Positions 1 to 8,870 of a DNA stretch of 64,000 nucleotides are shown piece after piece. The notes beneath the pieces are model-generated. The model saw only the letters and a program-made list of their open reading frames with translations. It had not been told where the DNA came from and made no database searches. The stretch's first letter is position 1. Each line of letters opens with the position of its first letter. Source of the stretch: Competibacter_A sp037045535 (GTDB lineage: Bacteria > Pseudomonadota > Gammaproteobacteria > Competibacterales > Competibacteraceae); NCBI GenBank assembly GCA_037045535.1, contig JBAOHI010000073.1, positions 434,001 through 498,000 of the forward strand. The letters run 5' to 3'. A program made the translations under genes and the position numbers.

Positions 1-101
1 AGCACTTCGAACACCACCTGATTGTGCCGCTCGGTTAGCCGGTTGGTCTTTTCCGAAACGTGCGGAGCCCGCAGGATTTGCAGCAGCCGTTCTTGACTCA
101 T
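1..101 (-). CDS. rplW: 50S ribosomal protein L23, partial
   Basis: Only the first 33 codons are in the window; the gene runs off the left edge. The start ATG (101-99) overlaps the TGA of rplD as ATGA, the usual translational coupling in the S10 operon. The visible N-terminus, MSQERLLQILRAPHVSEKT, matches L23, which binds 23S rRNA near the peptide exit tunnel. Identity rests on this short N-terminus plus gene order directly after rplD. Confidence 0.9.
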   Translation of the reverse strand, partial: MSQERLLQILRAPHVSEKTNRLTERHNQVVFEV

Positions 102-727
102 GCCAGCCACTCCCCAACGCGTCGCATCGCATCCACCGTCATCACCACCGTATCGGACCCGACCAAACTCACTGGATCCAACCCGATCGTATCGATCACC
201 GCCACGTTGGGCAGGTTGCGAGCCGACAAGTAAAGGTTGGTATCCACCTCTTCGCTCACCAGCAACACACGCCTCTGCTCGGCCAAACCCAAGGTCGTCA
301 GCTGGGCGATCATCTGCTTAGTCTTGATTTCCGGCAGCTCAAGCGACTCCACCACCATCAATCGATCCTGACGCACCAATTCCGAGAAAATGGAACGCAT
401 CGCGGCACGATACATCTTCTTATTGACTTTCTGGGAATGATCCTGTGGCCGAGCCGCGAAGGTCACCCCGCCGCCCCGCCATAGCGGACCGCGAGTGGTG
501 CCGGCGCGAGCACGGCCGGTACCCTTCTGGCGGAAAGGTTTGGCGCCGCCGCCCCGAACTTGAGCGCGATTCTTCTGGGCACGGGTACCGGCGCGGGCGC
601 CCGCCAGGTAGGCAACCACGACTTGATGCACCAATGACTCATTGAATGGCTTGGCGAAAGTTTCATCGGCCACCGCAAGTTGCCCGGACACCGTGCCGCT
701 TGTGACATTCTTAATCTGAAGTTCCAT
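98..727 (-). CDS. rplD: 50S ribosomal protein L4
   Basis: 209 residues, close to the usual 200-210. The central Arg/Gly-rich loop around residues 55-90 (GGGAKPFRQKGTGRARAG) is the extended L4 loop that reaches the peptide exit tunnel and contacts 23S rRNA. It lies between rplC (9-bp gap) and rplW (4-bp overlap), the standard S10 order. In enterobacteria L4 also represses its own operon; whether that applies here cannot be read from the window because the operon leader is not a classic S10 leader. Confidence 0.97.
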   Translation of the reverse strand: MELQIKNVTSGTVSGQLAVADETFAKPFNESLVHQVVVAYLAGARAGTRAQKNRAQVRGGGAKPFRQKGTGRARAGTTRGPLWRGGGVTFAARPQDHSQKVNKKMYRAAMRSIFSELVRQDRLMVVESLELPEIKTKQMIAQLTTLGLAEQRRVLLVSEEVDTNLYLSARNLPNVAVIDTIGLDPVSLVGSDTVVMTVDAMRRVGEWLA

Positions 728-736
728 ATCGCCTCC

Positions 737-1381
737 TTACCGACGCACTTTCACGGCGGGCTCGATCATGACATTGCCGCCTTTGGCGCCGGGCACCGCT
801 CCCTTGATTGCCAGCAAATTGCGCTCGACATCCACCCGGACCACTTCCAGGTTCTGCACGCAACGCCGCACGGCACCGAGCTGACCGGCCATCTTCTTGC
901 CCTTGAACACCCGGCCAGGGCTTTGGTTTTGGCCGATGGAACCGGGCGCGCGATGGGACAACGAGTTACCGTGAGTGGCACGCTGGCTGCGGAAATGATG
1001 ACGTTTGATGGCACCAGCGAATCCCTTGCCGATGGTGGTGCCAGTCACATCGACTTTCTGACCCGCCTGGAACAAATCCACCTTCAATTCCGCCCCAACG
1101 CCGATCTCGGCGCCCTCTTCTCCCAACAGGCGAAACTCCCACAGACCACGGCCCGGCGCGACGCCAGCCTTGGCGAAATGGCCGGCCATGGGCTTGGTCA
1201 CCCGACTGGCGCGACGGCTGCCAACCGTGACTTGCAAAGCGCGGTAACCATCGGTTTGCTCAGTCTTAACCTGGGTAACGCGGTTCGGCTCGACCTCAAT
1301 CAAGGTGACGGGAATCGAAACGCCATCCTCCGTGAACAAACGAGTCATACCAGCCTTACGGCCGATCAGTCCTATTGCCAT
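737..1381 (-). CDS. rplC: 50S ribosomal protein L3
   Basis: 214 residues. The start at 1381 is chosen because the family N-terminus (MAIGLIGRKAGMTRLF) begins there and an AAGAGGT ribosome binding site lies about 8 bases upstream; the longer open frame to 1453 has no family match. The C-terminal half carries the Gly/His-rich finger (GFAGAIKRHHFRSQRATHGNS) that reaches toward the peptidyl transferase centre. It is part of the minus-strand ribosomal operon between rpsJ and rplD. Confidence 0.97.
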   Translation of the reverse strand: MAIGLIGRKAGMTRLFTEDGVSIPVTLIEVEPNRVTQVKTEQTDGYRALQVTVGSRRASRVTKPMAGHFAKAGVAPGRGLWEFRLLGEEGAEIGVGAELKVDLFQAGQKVDVTGTTIGKGFAGAIKRHHFRSQRATHGNSLSHRAPGSIGQNQSPGRVFKGKKMAGQLGAVRRCVQNLEVVRVDVERNLLAIKGAVPGAKGGNVMIEPAVKVRR

Positions 1382-1457
1382 TTTTATTAAACCTCTTAAT
1401 CGACGACTACGGACCAGAGGAGGGCAAGGCAATCCCTCATGGCCCGGTTGCAAGCGT

Positions 1458-1769
1458 CTAATTCAGCTTGATCTGCACATCCACGCCAGCCGCAAGATCC
1501 AGCTTCATCAGCGCGTCGACCGTCTTGTCGGTAGGATCCAAGATGTCCATCAGCCGCTTGTGGGTGCGCAGCTCGTACTGGTCGCGGGCATCTTTATTAA
1601 CGTGCGGCGAAACCAGCACCGTGAACCGCTCCATCTTGGTCGGCAACGGAATGGGCCCGCGAACCTGGGCACCAGTGCGCTTGGCGGTCTCGACAATCTC
1701 CCGCGCTGACTGGTCGATCAGGCGATGGTCGAACGCCTTGAGGCGGATACGAATGCGCTGGTTGGTCAT
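1458..1769 (-). CDS. rpsJ: 30S ribosomal protein S10
   Basis: 103 residues, full length. The start at 1769 gives the canonical MTNQRIRIRLKAFDHRLID; a GTG three codons upstream (1778) is possible but overlaps the tuf stop. S10 (NusE) is a 30S head protein and also part of transcription antitermination complexes. It sits 5 bp after tuf and about 75 bp before rplC, so the str and S10 operons appear to be continuous here. Confidence 0.96.
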   Translation of the reverse strand: MTNQRIRIRLKAFDHRLIDQSAREIVETAKRTGAQVRGPIPLPTKMERFTVLVSPHVNKDARDQYELRTHKRLMDILDPTDKTVDALMKLDLAAGVDVQIKLN

Positions 1770-1774
1770 GACGC

Positions 1775-2965
1775 TCACTCAATGATTTTAGCGACGACGC
1801 CGGCGCCGACGGTACGGCCACCCTCGCGGATGGCAAAGCGCAGACCTTCGTCCATGGCGATGGGCGAGATCAGGCTGATCGTCATGCGTACGTTGTCGCC
1901 CGGCATCACCATCTCGACCCCTTCCGGAAGATCCACCGAGCCGGTCACGTCGGTGGTGCGGAAGTAAAACTGGGGTCGATAGCCCTTGAAGAAGGGGGTG
2001 TGCCGGCCGCCTTCTTCCTTGGAGAGGACGTAAACTTCGGCTTCGAAGTTGGTGTGCGGGGTGATGGTGTTGGGCTTGGCCAGCACTTGGCCCCGCTCGA
2101 CTTCGTCACGCTTGGTGCCGCGCAGCAGTACGCCCACGTTGTCGCCTGCTTCGCCTTGGTCGAGCAGCTTGCGGAACATTTCGACGCCAGTGCAGACGGT
2201 CTTGACCGTGGGCCGAATGCCGACAATGGCAACTTCTTCGCCGACTTTGACCTTGCCGCGCTCGATACGACCGGTGACGACCGTGCCGCGCCCGGAGATC
2301 GAGAAGACGTCTTCGATCGGCATCAGGAACGGTTTGTCTACTTCGCGCTGCGGTTGCGGGATGTTGGCGTCCATGGCGTCGACCAGCTTGAGGATGCTGG
2401 GTTCGCCCAGTTCGCTTTGGTCGCCTTCCAGGGCTTTGAGCGCCGAACCGGTGATGATCGGGAGGTCGTCACCCGGGAAGTCGTAGCTGGAGAGCAGTTC
2501 GCGGACTTCCATTTCAACCAGCTCTAGCAGCTCGGCATCATCCACCATGTCGGCTTTGTTCAGGTAGACCACAATGTAGGGTACCCCGACCTGCCGGGCC
2601 AGCAGGATGTGCTCCCGCGTCTGCGGCATCGGCCCATCGGCGGCACTGACTACCAGCACGGCACCGTCCATCTGCGCGGCACCGGTGATCATGTTCTTGA
2701 TGTAGTCAGCATGCCCCGGACAGTCCACATGGGCGTAGTGCCGGTTCGGCGATTGGTATTCAACGTGCGCCGTGGCAATCGTGATCCCCCGCGCCTTCTC
2801 TTCCGGCGCAGAGTCAATCTGGTCGTAGGCCTTGAATTCGCCCCCAAACTTGGTCGCCATCACCTTCGTGATCGCCGCCGTCAGCGTGGTCTTGCCGTGG
2901 TCCACATGGCCGATCGTCCCCACATTGACGTGCGGCTTGCTCCGCTCAAACTTTTCTTTGGACAC
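1775..2965 (-). CDS. tuf: translation elongation factor EF-Tu
   Basis: 396 residues. The G-domain motifs are GHVDHGKTT (P-loop, about residues 18-26), DCPGHADY (G3) and NKAD (G4), followed by the two beta-barrel domains. EF-Tu brings aminoacyl-tRNA to the ribosome. The start codon is GTG at 2965 with a GGAG site 8 bases upstream. It follows fusA by 40 bp. Only one tuf copy is visible; many gammaproteobacteria carry a second one elsewhere next to tRNA genes. Confidence 0.98.
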   Translation of the reverse strand: MSKEKFERSKPHVNVGTIGHVDHGKTTLTAAITKVMATKFGGEFKAYDQIDSAPEEKARGITIATAHVEYQSPNRHYAHVDCPGHADYIKNMITGAAQMDGAVLVVSAADGPMPQTREHILLARQVGVPYIVVYLNKADMVDDAELLELVEMEVRELLSSYDFPGDDLPIITGSALKALEGDQSELGEPSILKLVDAMDANIPQPQREVDKPFLMPIEDVFSISGRGTVVTGRIERGKVKVGEEVAIVGIRPTVKTVCTGVEMFRKLLDQGEAGDNVGVLLRGTKRDEVERGQVLAKPNTITPHTNFEAEVYVLSKEEGGRHTPFFKGYRPQFYFRTTDVTGSVDLPEGVEMVMPGDNVRMTISLISPIAMDEGLRFAIREGGRTVGAGVVAKIIE

Positions 2966-3005
2966 CGTACTTACTCCAACCGATACAAAAATTCAGCACA
3001 ATGGT

Positions 3006-5105
3006 TCAGGATGCTTTCTTGACAACCGCCTCCGCGATGTTAGCGGGGGCTTCGTTGTACTTAGCAAATTCCATGGAATAGGTTGCGCGGCCCTGGGTGG
3101 CCGAGCGCAAGTCAGTGGCATAGCCGAACATCTCGGCCAGCGGCACCTCAGCGCGGATCACCTTGCCCGACGGCGAATCGTCCATGCCTTGGAGGATGCC
3201 GCGTCGCCGGTTGAGATCACCCATGACGTCACCCATGTAATCCTCGGGGGTGACCACTTCGACTTTCATGATCGGTTCCAGCAGGATCGCACCCGCCTTG
3301 ACGGCACCTTCCTTGAAGCCTATCGAGCCGGCGATCTTGAACGCCATTTCGCTGGAATCCACTTCGTGATAGGAACCGTCGAAGATGGTGACTTTGACGT
3401 CCACCACCGGATAGCCGGCCAGCACGCCTTTCTCCATCTGCTCCTGCACACCCTTGTCCACTGCTGGGACGTATTCCTTGGGCACCACGCCACCGACAAT
3501 GGCGTTGACGAATTCATAGCCGGAACCCGGCTCTCGCGGTTCCAGCCGCAACCAGACATGACCATACTGGCCGCGACCGCCAGATTGACGCACAAACTTG
3601 CCTTCCTGCTCCACCGTCTTGCGGATGGTTTCGCGATAGGCAACGCGCGGCTTGCCGATGTTGGCCTCCACCTTAAATTCGCGCTTAAGGCGATCGACGA
3701 TGATTTCCAGGTGCAGCTCGCCCATGCCAGAGATGATGGTCTGGCCCGATTCTTGGTCGGTATTAACCCGGAAGGACGGATCTTCGTGCGCCAGCTTGCC
3801 GAGCGCGATCCCCATTCTTTCCTGGTCGGCCTTGGTCTTGGGTTCGACCGCAATGGAAATCACCGGCTCGGGGAATTCCATCCGCTCCAAGGTGATGATG
3901 TGATTAGCATCGCAGAGGGTGTCACCGGTGGTCACATCCTTCAGACCGACACAAGCGGCGATATCGCCGGCGAGCACTTCCTTGATTTCCTCGCGGCTGT
4001 TAGCGTGCATCTGCACCAATCGGCCGATGCGTTCACGCCGGCCCTTGACCGGGTTATAGACCGAGTCACCAGAATTGACCACACCGGAATAGCAGCGAAC
4101 GAACGTCAGGGTGCCGACAAAGGGGTCGGTCGCGATCTTGAATGCCAGCGCAGCGAACGGCGCGCTGTCATCGGCCGGACGGTCCCCCTCACTTTCGGCG
4201 GCATCATCCAGCACACCCTTGACCGGGGGTTTGTCCACCGGCGATGGCAGGTAACGCACCACCGCGTCCAGCATCGCCTGCACTCCTTTGTTCTTGAAGG
4301 CAGAACCGCATAGCGCCGGGACGATCTCACCCTTGAGGGTGCGGGCACGCAAGCCAGCGTAGATCTCTTCCTCGCTGAGGGTATGGCCTTCCAGATACTT
4401 TTCCATCAGCTCGTCGGACGCCTCGGCGGCGGCTTCCACCATCTTCTCACGCCATACCTCACAGTCGGCCTGCAAATCGGCGGGGATCTCGGCGTACTCG
4501 AACTTCATGCCGAGACTGTCTTCGTCCCAGTTGATCGCTTGCATCTTGACGAGATCGACGATGCCTTTGAACTTGTCCTCGGCGCCGATGGGCAGCTGGA
4601 CCGGTACCGGGCTGGCGCCCAAGCGGCTTTGAATCTGACCCACCACGCGCAAGAAATCGGCACCGGCGCGATCCATCTTGTTGACGAACGCCAGACGGGG
4701 CACACCGTATTTGTTGGCCTGTCGCCAAACGGTTTCCGACTGTGGTTCGACGCCGCCTACCGCGCAAAACACCGCGCAGGCACCGTCCAACACTCGCAAC
4801 GAGCGCTCGACCTCAATGGTGAAATCGACGTGGCCGGGGGTGTCGATGATGTTAACCCGATGGCCTTCGAACTGGCCGGCCATGCCATCCCAAAAGCAGG
4901 TGGTCGCAGCGGAAGTGATGGTAATGCCGCGCTCCTGCTCCTGCACCATCCAGTCCATGGTGGCCGCACCATCATGCACCTCGCCCAGCCTGTGGGAGAC
5001 GCCCGTGTAGAACAGGATACGCTCGGTCACCGTGGTCTTGCCGGCATCGATATGGGCCATGATGCCGAGATTGCGGTAGCGCTCGATGGGGGTTTTACGG
5101 GCCAC
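3006..5105 (-). CDS. fusA: translation elongation factor EF-G
   Basis: 699 residues, typical length. The GTPase motifs AHIDAGKTT, DTPGHVDF and NKMDRAG are intact at the N-terminus, followed by domains II-V. EF-G drives ribosomal translocation and, with RRF, recycling. GTG start at 5105 with a GAGG site about 9 bases upstream. It lies between rpsG (20-bp gap) and tuf in the standard str operon order. Confidence 0.98.
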   Translation of the reverse strand: MARKTPIERYRNLGIMAHIDAGKTTVTERILFYTGVSHRLGEVHDGAATMDWMVQEQERGITITSAATTCFWDGMAGQFEGHRVNIIDTPGHVDFTIEVERSLRVLDGACAVFCAVGGVEPQSETVWRQANKYGVPRLAFVNKMDRAGADFLRVVGQIQSRLGASPVPVQLPIGAEDKFKGIVDLVKMQAINWDEDSLGMKFEYAEIPADLQADCEVWREKMVEAAAEASDELMEKYLEGHTLSEEEIYAGLRARTLKGEIVPALCGSAFKNKGVQAMLDAVVRYLPSPVDKPPVKGVLDDAAESEGDRPADDSAPFAALAFKIATDPFVGTLTFVRCYSGVVNSGDSVYNPVKGRRERIGRLVQMHANSREEIKEVLAGDIAACVGLKDVTTGDTLCDANHIITLERMEFPEPVISIAVEPKTKADQERMGIALGKLAHEDPSFRVNTDQESGQTIISGMGELHLEIIVDRLKREFKVEANIGKPRVAYRETIRKTVEQEGKFVRQSGGRGQYGHVWLRLEPREPGSGYEFVNAIVGGVVPKEYVPAVDKGVQEQMEKGVLAGYPVVDVKVTIFDGSYHEVDSSEMAFKIAGSIGFKEGAVKAGAILLEPIMKVEVVTPEDYMGDVMGDLNRRRGILQGMDDSPSGKVIRAEVPLAEMFGYATDLRSATQGRATYSMEFAKYNEAPANIAEAVVKKAS

Positions 5106-5124
5106 GACTTAAATTCCTCAGGAC

Positions 5125-5595
5125 TTACCAGCGGTAATGGGCGAAAGCCTTGTTGGCCTCGGCCATGCGATGGACATCCTCGCGTTTCTTGACCGCGGAG
5201 CCTCGACTCTCGGCAGCATCCAACAACTCGCCGGCCAAGCGGCGAGCCATCGACTTTTCACCGCGCTTGCGGGAAGCATCGATCAGCCAGCGCATCGCCA
5301 GGGTATTGCGACGGACGGAGCGCACCTCGACAGGCACCTGGTAGGTGGCGCCACCGACCCGACGGGATTTGACCTCGACCATTGGCCGAACATTGTCCAA
5401 GGCTTGCTCCAGCGTGCCCATCGGGTCGCTCTTGCCTTTCTCGGCGATGGTGTCAAGCGCGCCGTAGACGATTTTCTCAGCCACGGATTTCTTACCGCGC
5501 TCCATGACCATATTGACGAATTTGGCCAGCATCTCGCTCCCGTGCTTGGGATCAGGCAGGGGGACGCGCTTGGGAACCTCTCTTCTTCTCGGCAT
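5125..5595 (-). CDS. rpsG: 30S ribosomal protein S7
   Basis: 156 residues. The start at 5595 yields MPRRREVPKRVPLPDPKHGS, the S7 N-terminus; the longer upstream frame overlaps rpsL and is not family sequence. S7 nucleates assembly of the 30S head and contacts mRNA and tRNA in the E site. It is 34 bp after rpsL and 20 bp before fusA. In E. coli S7 represses its operon translationally; no comparable leader was evaluated here. Confidence 0.97.
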   Translation of the reverse strand: MPRRREVPKRVPLPDPKHGSEMLAKFVNMVMERGKKSVAEKIVYGALDTIAEKGKSDPMGTLEQALDNVRPMVEVKSRRVGGATYQVPVEVRSVRRNTLAMRWLIDASRKRGEKSMARRLAGELLDAAESRGSAVKKREDVHRMAEANKAFAHYRW

Positions 5596-5629
5596 AACTG
5601 CCTCGACCTCGATCTTCTGAAAGCGAAAC

Positions 5630-6004
5630 TCAGGACTTGGGCCGCTTGGCGCCGTACTTGGAACGCCCTTGGCGCCGCTTGGCGATACCGGAGGTGTCCA
5701 GGCTGCCACGCACGATGTGGTAACGCACGCCAGGCAAGTCCTTGACACGACCGCCGCGAATCAGCACCACGGAGTGCTCCTGCAAGTTGTGGCCTTCGCC
5801 ACCGATGTAGCTAGTGACTTCCTGACCGTTGGTCAGGCGAACACGCGCCACCTTGCGCAGGGCGGAATTAGGTTTCTTCGGCGTCGTGGTGTAGACGCGG
5901 GTACACACGCCGCGCTTCTGCGGACAACTTTCGAGCGCCGGTACGTTGCTCTTGGCTTTCTTGCTGGTGCGCGGCTTGCGTACCAACTGATTGATTGTGG
6001 CCAT
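5630..6004 (-). CDS. rpsL: 30S ribosomal protein S12
   Basis: 124 residues, complete. It contains the two conserved streptomycin-related loops, TTPKKPNSALRKVARVRL around residues 40-57 and GGRVKDLPGVRYHIVRG around 84-100, with wild-type-like lysines in both (PKKPNS and VKDLPG). S12 monitors decoding fidelity in the A site. It is the first gene of the operon and lies about 80 bp downstream of the inferred transcription start from the promoter at 6094-6122. Confidence 0.98.
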   Translation of the reverse strand: MATINQLVRKPRTSKKAKSNVPALESCPQKRGVCTRVYTTTPKKPNSALRKVARVRLTNGQEVTSYIGGEGHNLQEHSVVLIRGGRVKDLPGVRYHIVRGSLDTSGIAKRRQGRSKYGAKRPKS

Positions 6005-6093
6005 GCCCCACTACTCCAATCGAACTTTGAAATTCGGTGAAACCCGGCAGCGGGCCTGCGCTAGTCGAACATCCGGGTCTGCAAAGAGGCGGA

Positions 6094-6122
6094 ACTATAG
6101 GCAGGCAAACTACTTATGTCAA
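6094..6122 (-). promoter_or_regulatory. sigma70 promoter of the rpsL-rpsG-fusA-tuf operon
   Basis: On the minus strand TTGACA (6122-6117) is separated by exactly 17 bp from TATAGT (6099-6094). The -35 is a perfect consensus and the -10 matches at five of six positions. The expected start point is near 6087, giving a leader of about 80 nt before rpsL. Its strength fits a ribosomal operon. Confidence 0.85.
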
Positions 6123-6304
6123 GTTCGACCGACACGATAAGTGAACTAATGATCCGCTTTCCGCTTTGCCGGCCAAAACTGAAACGCTCGGGTGGCTTGG
6201 GTTTATCGCGATCTTGCGCCCGACACCACCCGGCAACTGGATCGATCATGCCGACAATTTGGTGCCAATCGGCCAGATTCGGGCGCCTCGACCGAAACCG
6301 GCTA

Positions 6305-6637
6305 TCAATCCCACATCACGTTGCACTTCGCCGCCGTCGAAGCCGCGAGTAGTTCGATCAACGGCAAGGCACGATGCGCCAATTCAACCGGAGGTTCTTG
6401 GTCGTCATTGTCTTGATCATCGTTTTTCTTGGTCTTTTCCGGCTTCGACCTCACGGCAGCTCTGGCCTTGTCGTCGGCGATAGCTTGCTTCAAGTTGGCC
6501 AGCGCCTCGGGAACATCCTCGGCCAACAGAGCGCTCGGCACGGTCCCGCTGTGGCCCATCAGCTTGAGCAATTGGATGGCTATGTCGCCAAACATCATGA
6601 TATCGGCATATGCGTCGCTGTGAAATGTTACGATCAT
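6305..6637 (-). CDS. DUF1840 domain protein
   Basis: 110 residues. The start at 6637 follows a GGAG site (8-nt spacing) and yields MIVTFHSDAYADIMMFGDIA; the block FGDIAIQLLKLMGHSGTVPSALLAEDVPEALANL is characteristic of the DUF1840 family found in beta- and gammaproteobacteria. The second half is charged (KPEKTKKNDDQDNDDQE) and then hydrophobic. Function is unknown. It is transcribed divergently from the membrane protein gene at 6687, with only 49 bp between the start codons. Confidence 0.85.
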   Translation of the reverse strand: MIVTFHSDAYADIMMFGDIAIQLLKLMGHSGTVPSALLAEDVPEALANLKQAIADDKARAAVRSKPEKTKKNDDQDNDDQEPPVELAHRALPLIELLAASTAAKCNVMWD

Positions 6638-6686
6638 GGCGATCTCCTGAAGTGATTTCCTCGCAGAACCTGTGGGTAATTTTACC

Positions 6687-7355
6687 ATGATGCACATACG
6701 ACGATCCCAAACGCTTGTTTTCGCCGTTTTCGTTCTGGTGATCTTGCTAGTACTGTCGGGCCTGCGACCGTTCGACCGCACCACCTGGATGCTGGAAGTG
6801 TTTCCCGTGGTGATTGCCCTGCCGGTGCTCTGGGCGACCTATCACCGCTTTCCGCTGACCAATTTATTGTATTTTTTCATCTTCCTTCATGCCTTGGTGC
6901 TCATGCTCGGCGGCGCTTACAGCTACGCCCGTGTGCCGCTCGGTTTTTATCTGGCCGACTGGCTGGATTTGAGCCGCAATCCTTACGACAAGATTGGCCA
7001 TTTCTTTCAAGGTTTCGTACCGGCGCTGGTGGCGCGGGAAATCCTGGTTCGCGGCCGGTTCGTGCGGGGCAGGAAGATGTTGGCGTTCGTGGTCCTATCG
7101 ATCATCTTGGCGATCAGCGCGTTGTACGAACTGATCGAATGGGCTGCCGCGCTGATTCTCGGTCAGGGGGCCGATGAGTTCCTGGGCACCCAAGGCGATC
7201 CCTGGGACACGCAATCCGATATGTTTCTGGCATTGATCGGTGGCAGCACTGCATTGCTGTTTTTTTCCCGCCTCCACGACCGCCAGATCGAGCGCCTGAC
7301 CGGCGATGAACGGATCGATGAGGCGCAATCTCTGCCGCTGCTCGAAGAGCAATGA
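6687..7355 (+). CDS. YjdF-like inner membrane protein (DUF2238)
   Basis: 222 residues with about six hydrophobic segments and the family block YDKIGHFFQGFVPALVAREIL in the middle, plus YELIEWAAALILGQGADEFLGTQGDPWDTQSDM, typical of DUF2238/YjdF. I chose the ATG at 6687; a GTG at 6672 and an ATG at 6690 are alternatives, and no start has a convincing ribosome binding site. Function unknown. The stop overlaps the next ATG (ATGA at 7352-7355), so the broken restriction-modification gene was translationally coupled to it. Confidence 0.8.
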   Translation: MMHIRRSQTLVFAVFVLVILLVLSGLRPFDRTTWMLEVFPVVIALPVLWATYHRFPLTNLLYFFIFLHALVLMLGGAYSYARVPLGFYLADWLDLSRNPYDKIGHFFQGFVPALVAREILVRGRFVRGRKMLAFVVLSIILAISALYELIEWAAALILGQGADEFLGTQGDPWDTQSDMFLALIGGSTALLFFSRLHDRQIERLTGDERIDEAQSLPLLEEQ

Positions 7356-7857
7356 AATCCCCCGCCGAAGCCTATTTCGCCGCTCTGGCCGACGTGCGCG
7401 CCACGGGCGGTGGCGTCAAGGAAACCTCCTACTACCCCGCGCTGATCAACCTGCTGAACGCGGTCGGCGAGACGCTGAAACCGCGCGTGCTGGCGGTGTC
7501 GCAGTTGAAAAATACCGGAGCCGGCAGCCCGGACGCCGGTTTGTATGCCGCCAGCCAGTTTACCAAGGGCGCGTCCGACCCGCTGCCGGGCCAGTTGCCG
7601 GAACGCGGCGCGGTCGAAATCAAGAGCGTGGCCGAGGACGGCTGGCTAACGGCCAACAGCGCGCAAGTCAGCCAGTATTGGGAAAAATACCGGCTGGTGC
7701 TGGTGACCAATTACCGGGATTTTCTGCTGGTCGGCGAGGATCGTAGCGGTCAGCCGACGGTGCTGGAGACGTTACGGCTGGCGGATTCGGCGGAGGATTT
7801 TTGGACCCAGCTGGCGCAACCGCGTTCGTTCGCCCAGGCGCGTAGCGAACGGCTGTT

Positions 7858-8870
7858 ACGCGATGTTCGACTTTTCAGGCGATCAGTCCCTCAAACTGGA
7901 GGTCTGACCGACCGAGCAACCGGTTCACGAAAATGCACAAGGTATGCGCCAAAACCTTTCGTGCCATCCGGCTCGTCAAGTGCCAACGATCCCGCGCTCG
8001 GATTTTTTCCAAATGAAACCGCTCTGCTCATTGGCCAATGACGGTTTCCACGAGGCGGCGGGTCGTAGTCAATTGCCGGACGACGCATGGGTTCCGGGTA
8101 TCGGTCATGTTCGCCCGCAGCGGGGTTTGCAGGTCAACCCCGGTGAGGGCGAGTTCGGCCTTCAGGGAGGCACTGATATAGCCTTTATCGCCCATGACCA
8201 AACCCTGAACCCCATCCGTCAGATCCCACAGCGCCTCGCGTTCATCGCCAGAGGCGGCGGTCACCGTCCAGCCCGTGATGACGCCCTCAACCGTGATCAT
8301 CAGGTGTCCATGAAATCCATAATAAGGCTGTTTTTTGGCCGCGCCGTAGCCGTAATCAGCCTCCCCGGCAAACAACCGGCAGCGTGGGGCGCGGGTGAGG
8401 ACACACAGCGGTAGGGGACAGCCGTCCACGATCCGAATCGGATCCGTCGCCGCGCCCAGGTCAATGACTAAGCACCGATGAAGAACTTGTTTGATCGCCC
8501 AGAGATTGGCGGCCTGTTGAGCAAAGGCCGTGCGCGAGCCGAGGGCGGGAAACCACGACCGCCAATGGTGGTGAAAGTAGGTCCAGAGACCCACATCGGT
8601 TTCCAAACCCAAAAACTCGCCGACCACTTCCATCGTGATGACTTCACTATCCGTCAACTTCGGGGCAAACCCTCGCTGGCGCAGACGCTGACCCCCCATC
8701 ACCGGACTCCAGTGTTCTTCTATCCAGCAAAATACGGTGATGATAAAGTCTTCGAGCGGCATGACGGCGTTCCCGGAGCGTTGCGATGGTTGGCTCCTCT
8801 CAGCGTATCTCACACCGCCATGCCGCGCCGCCATCCCATCCTCGATCATCGGAAAAGTCGAACATCGCGT
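7858..8870 (-). mobile_element. IS982-family insertion sequence, 1013 bp
   Basis: Both ends carry the same 19-bp inverted repeat, ACGCGATGTTCGACTTTTC at 7858-7876 and its reverse complement at 8852-8870. The flanks are a 7-bp target duplication with one difference, GGCTGTT (7851-7857) and GACTGTT (8871-8877). Removing the element plus one duplication copy restores an open frame in the host gene (RSERL-LEYLKRV). The element encodes one transposase on the minus strand whose stop codon overlaps the left repeat. Length is normal for IS982 relatives. Confidence 0.9.
7875..8762 (-). pseudogene. IS982-family transposase with internal stop
   Basis: The start at 8762 gives MPLEDFIITVFCWIEE; the family block LRQRGFAPKLTDSEVITMEVVGEFLG follows. 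The candidate DDE residues lie in IVDGCPLPLC and GDKGYIS. An in-frame TGA at 8028-8030 follows RLVETVIGQ; beyond it the same frame continues AERFHLEKIRARDRWHLT and ends FEGLIA at 7875, which is normal IS982 C-terminal sequence. The protein is therefore truncated by about 50 residues by one nonsense change, unless read through. It is probably immobile without help from another copy. Confidence 0.85.

Noticed and set aside
2832..4313. Long plus-strand open frame over the fusA region
   Set aside because: Antisense shadow of EF-G; no motifs and no ribosome binding site.
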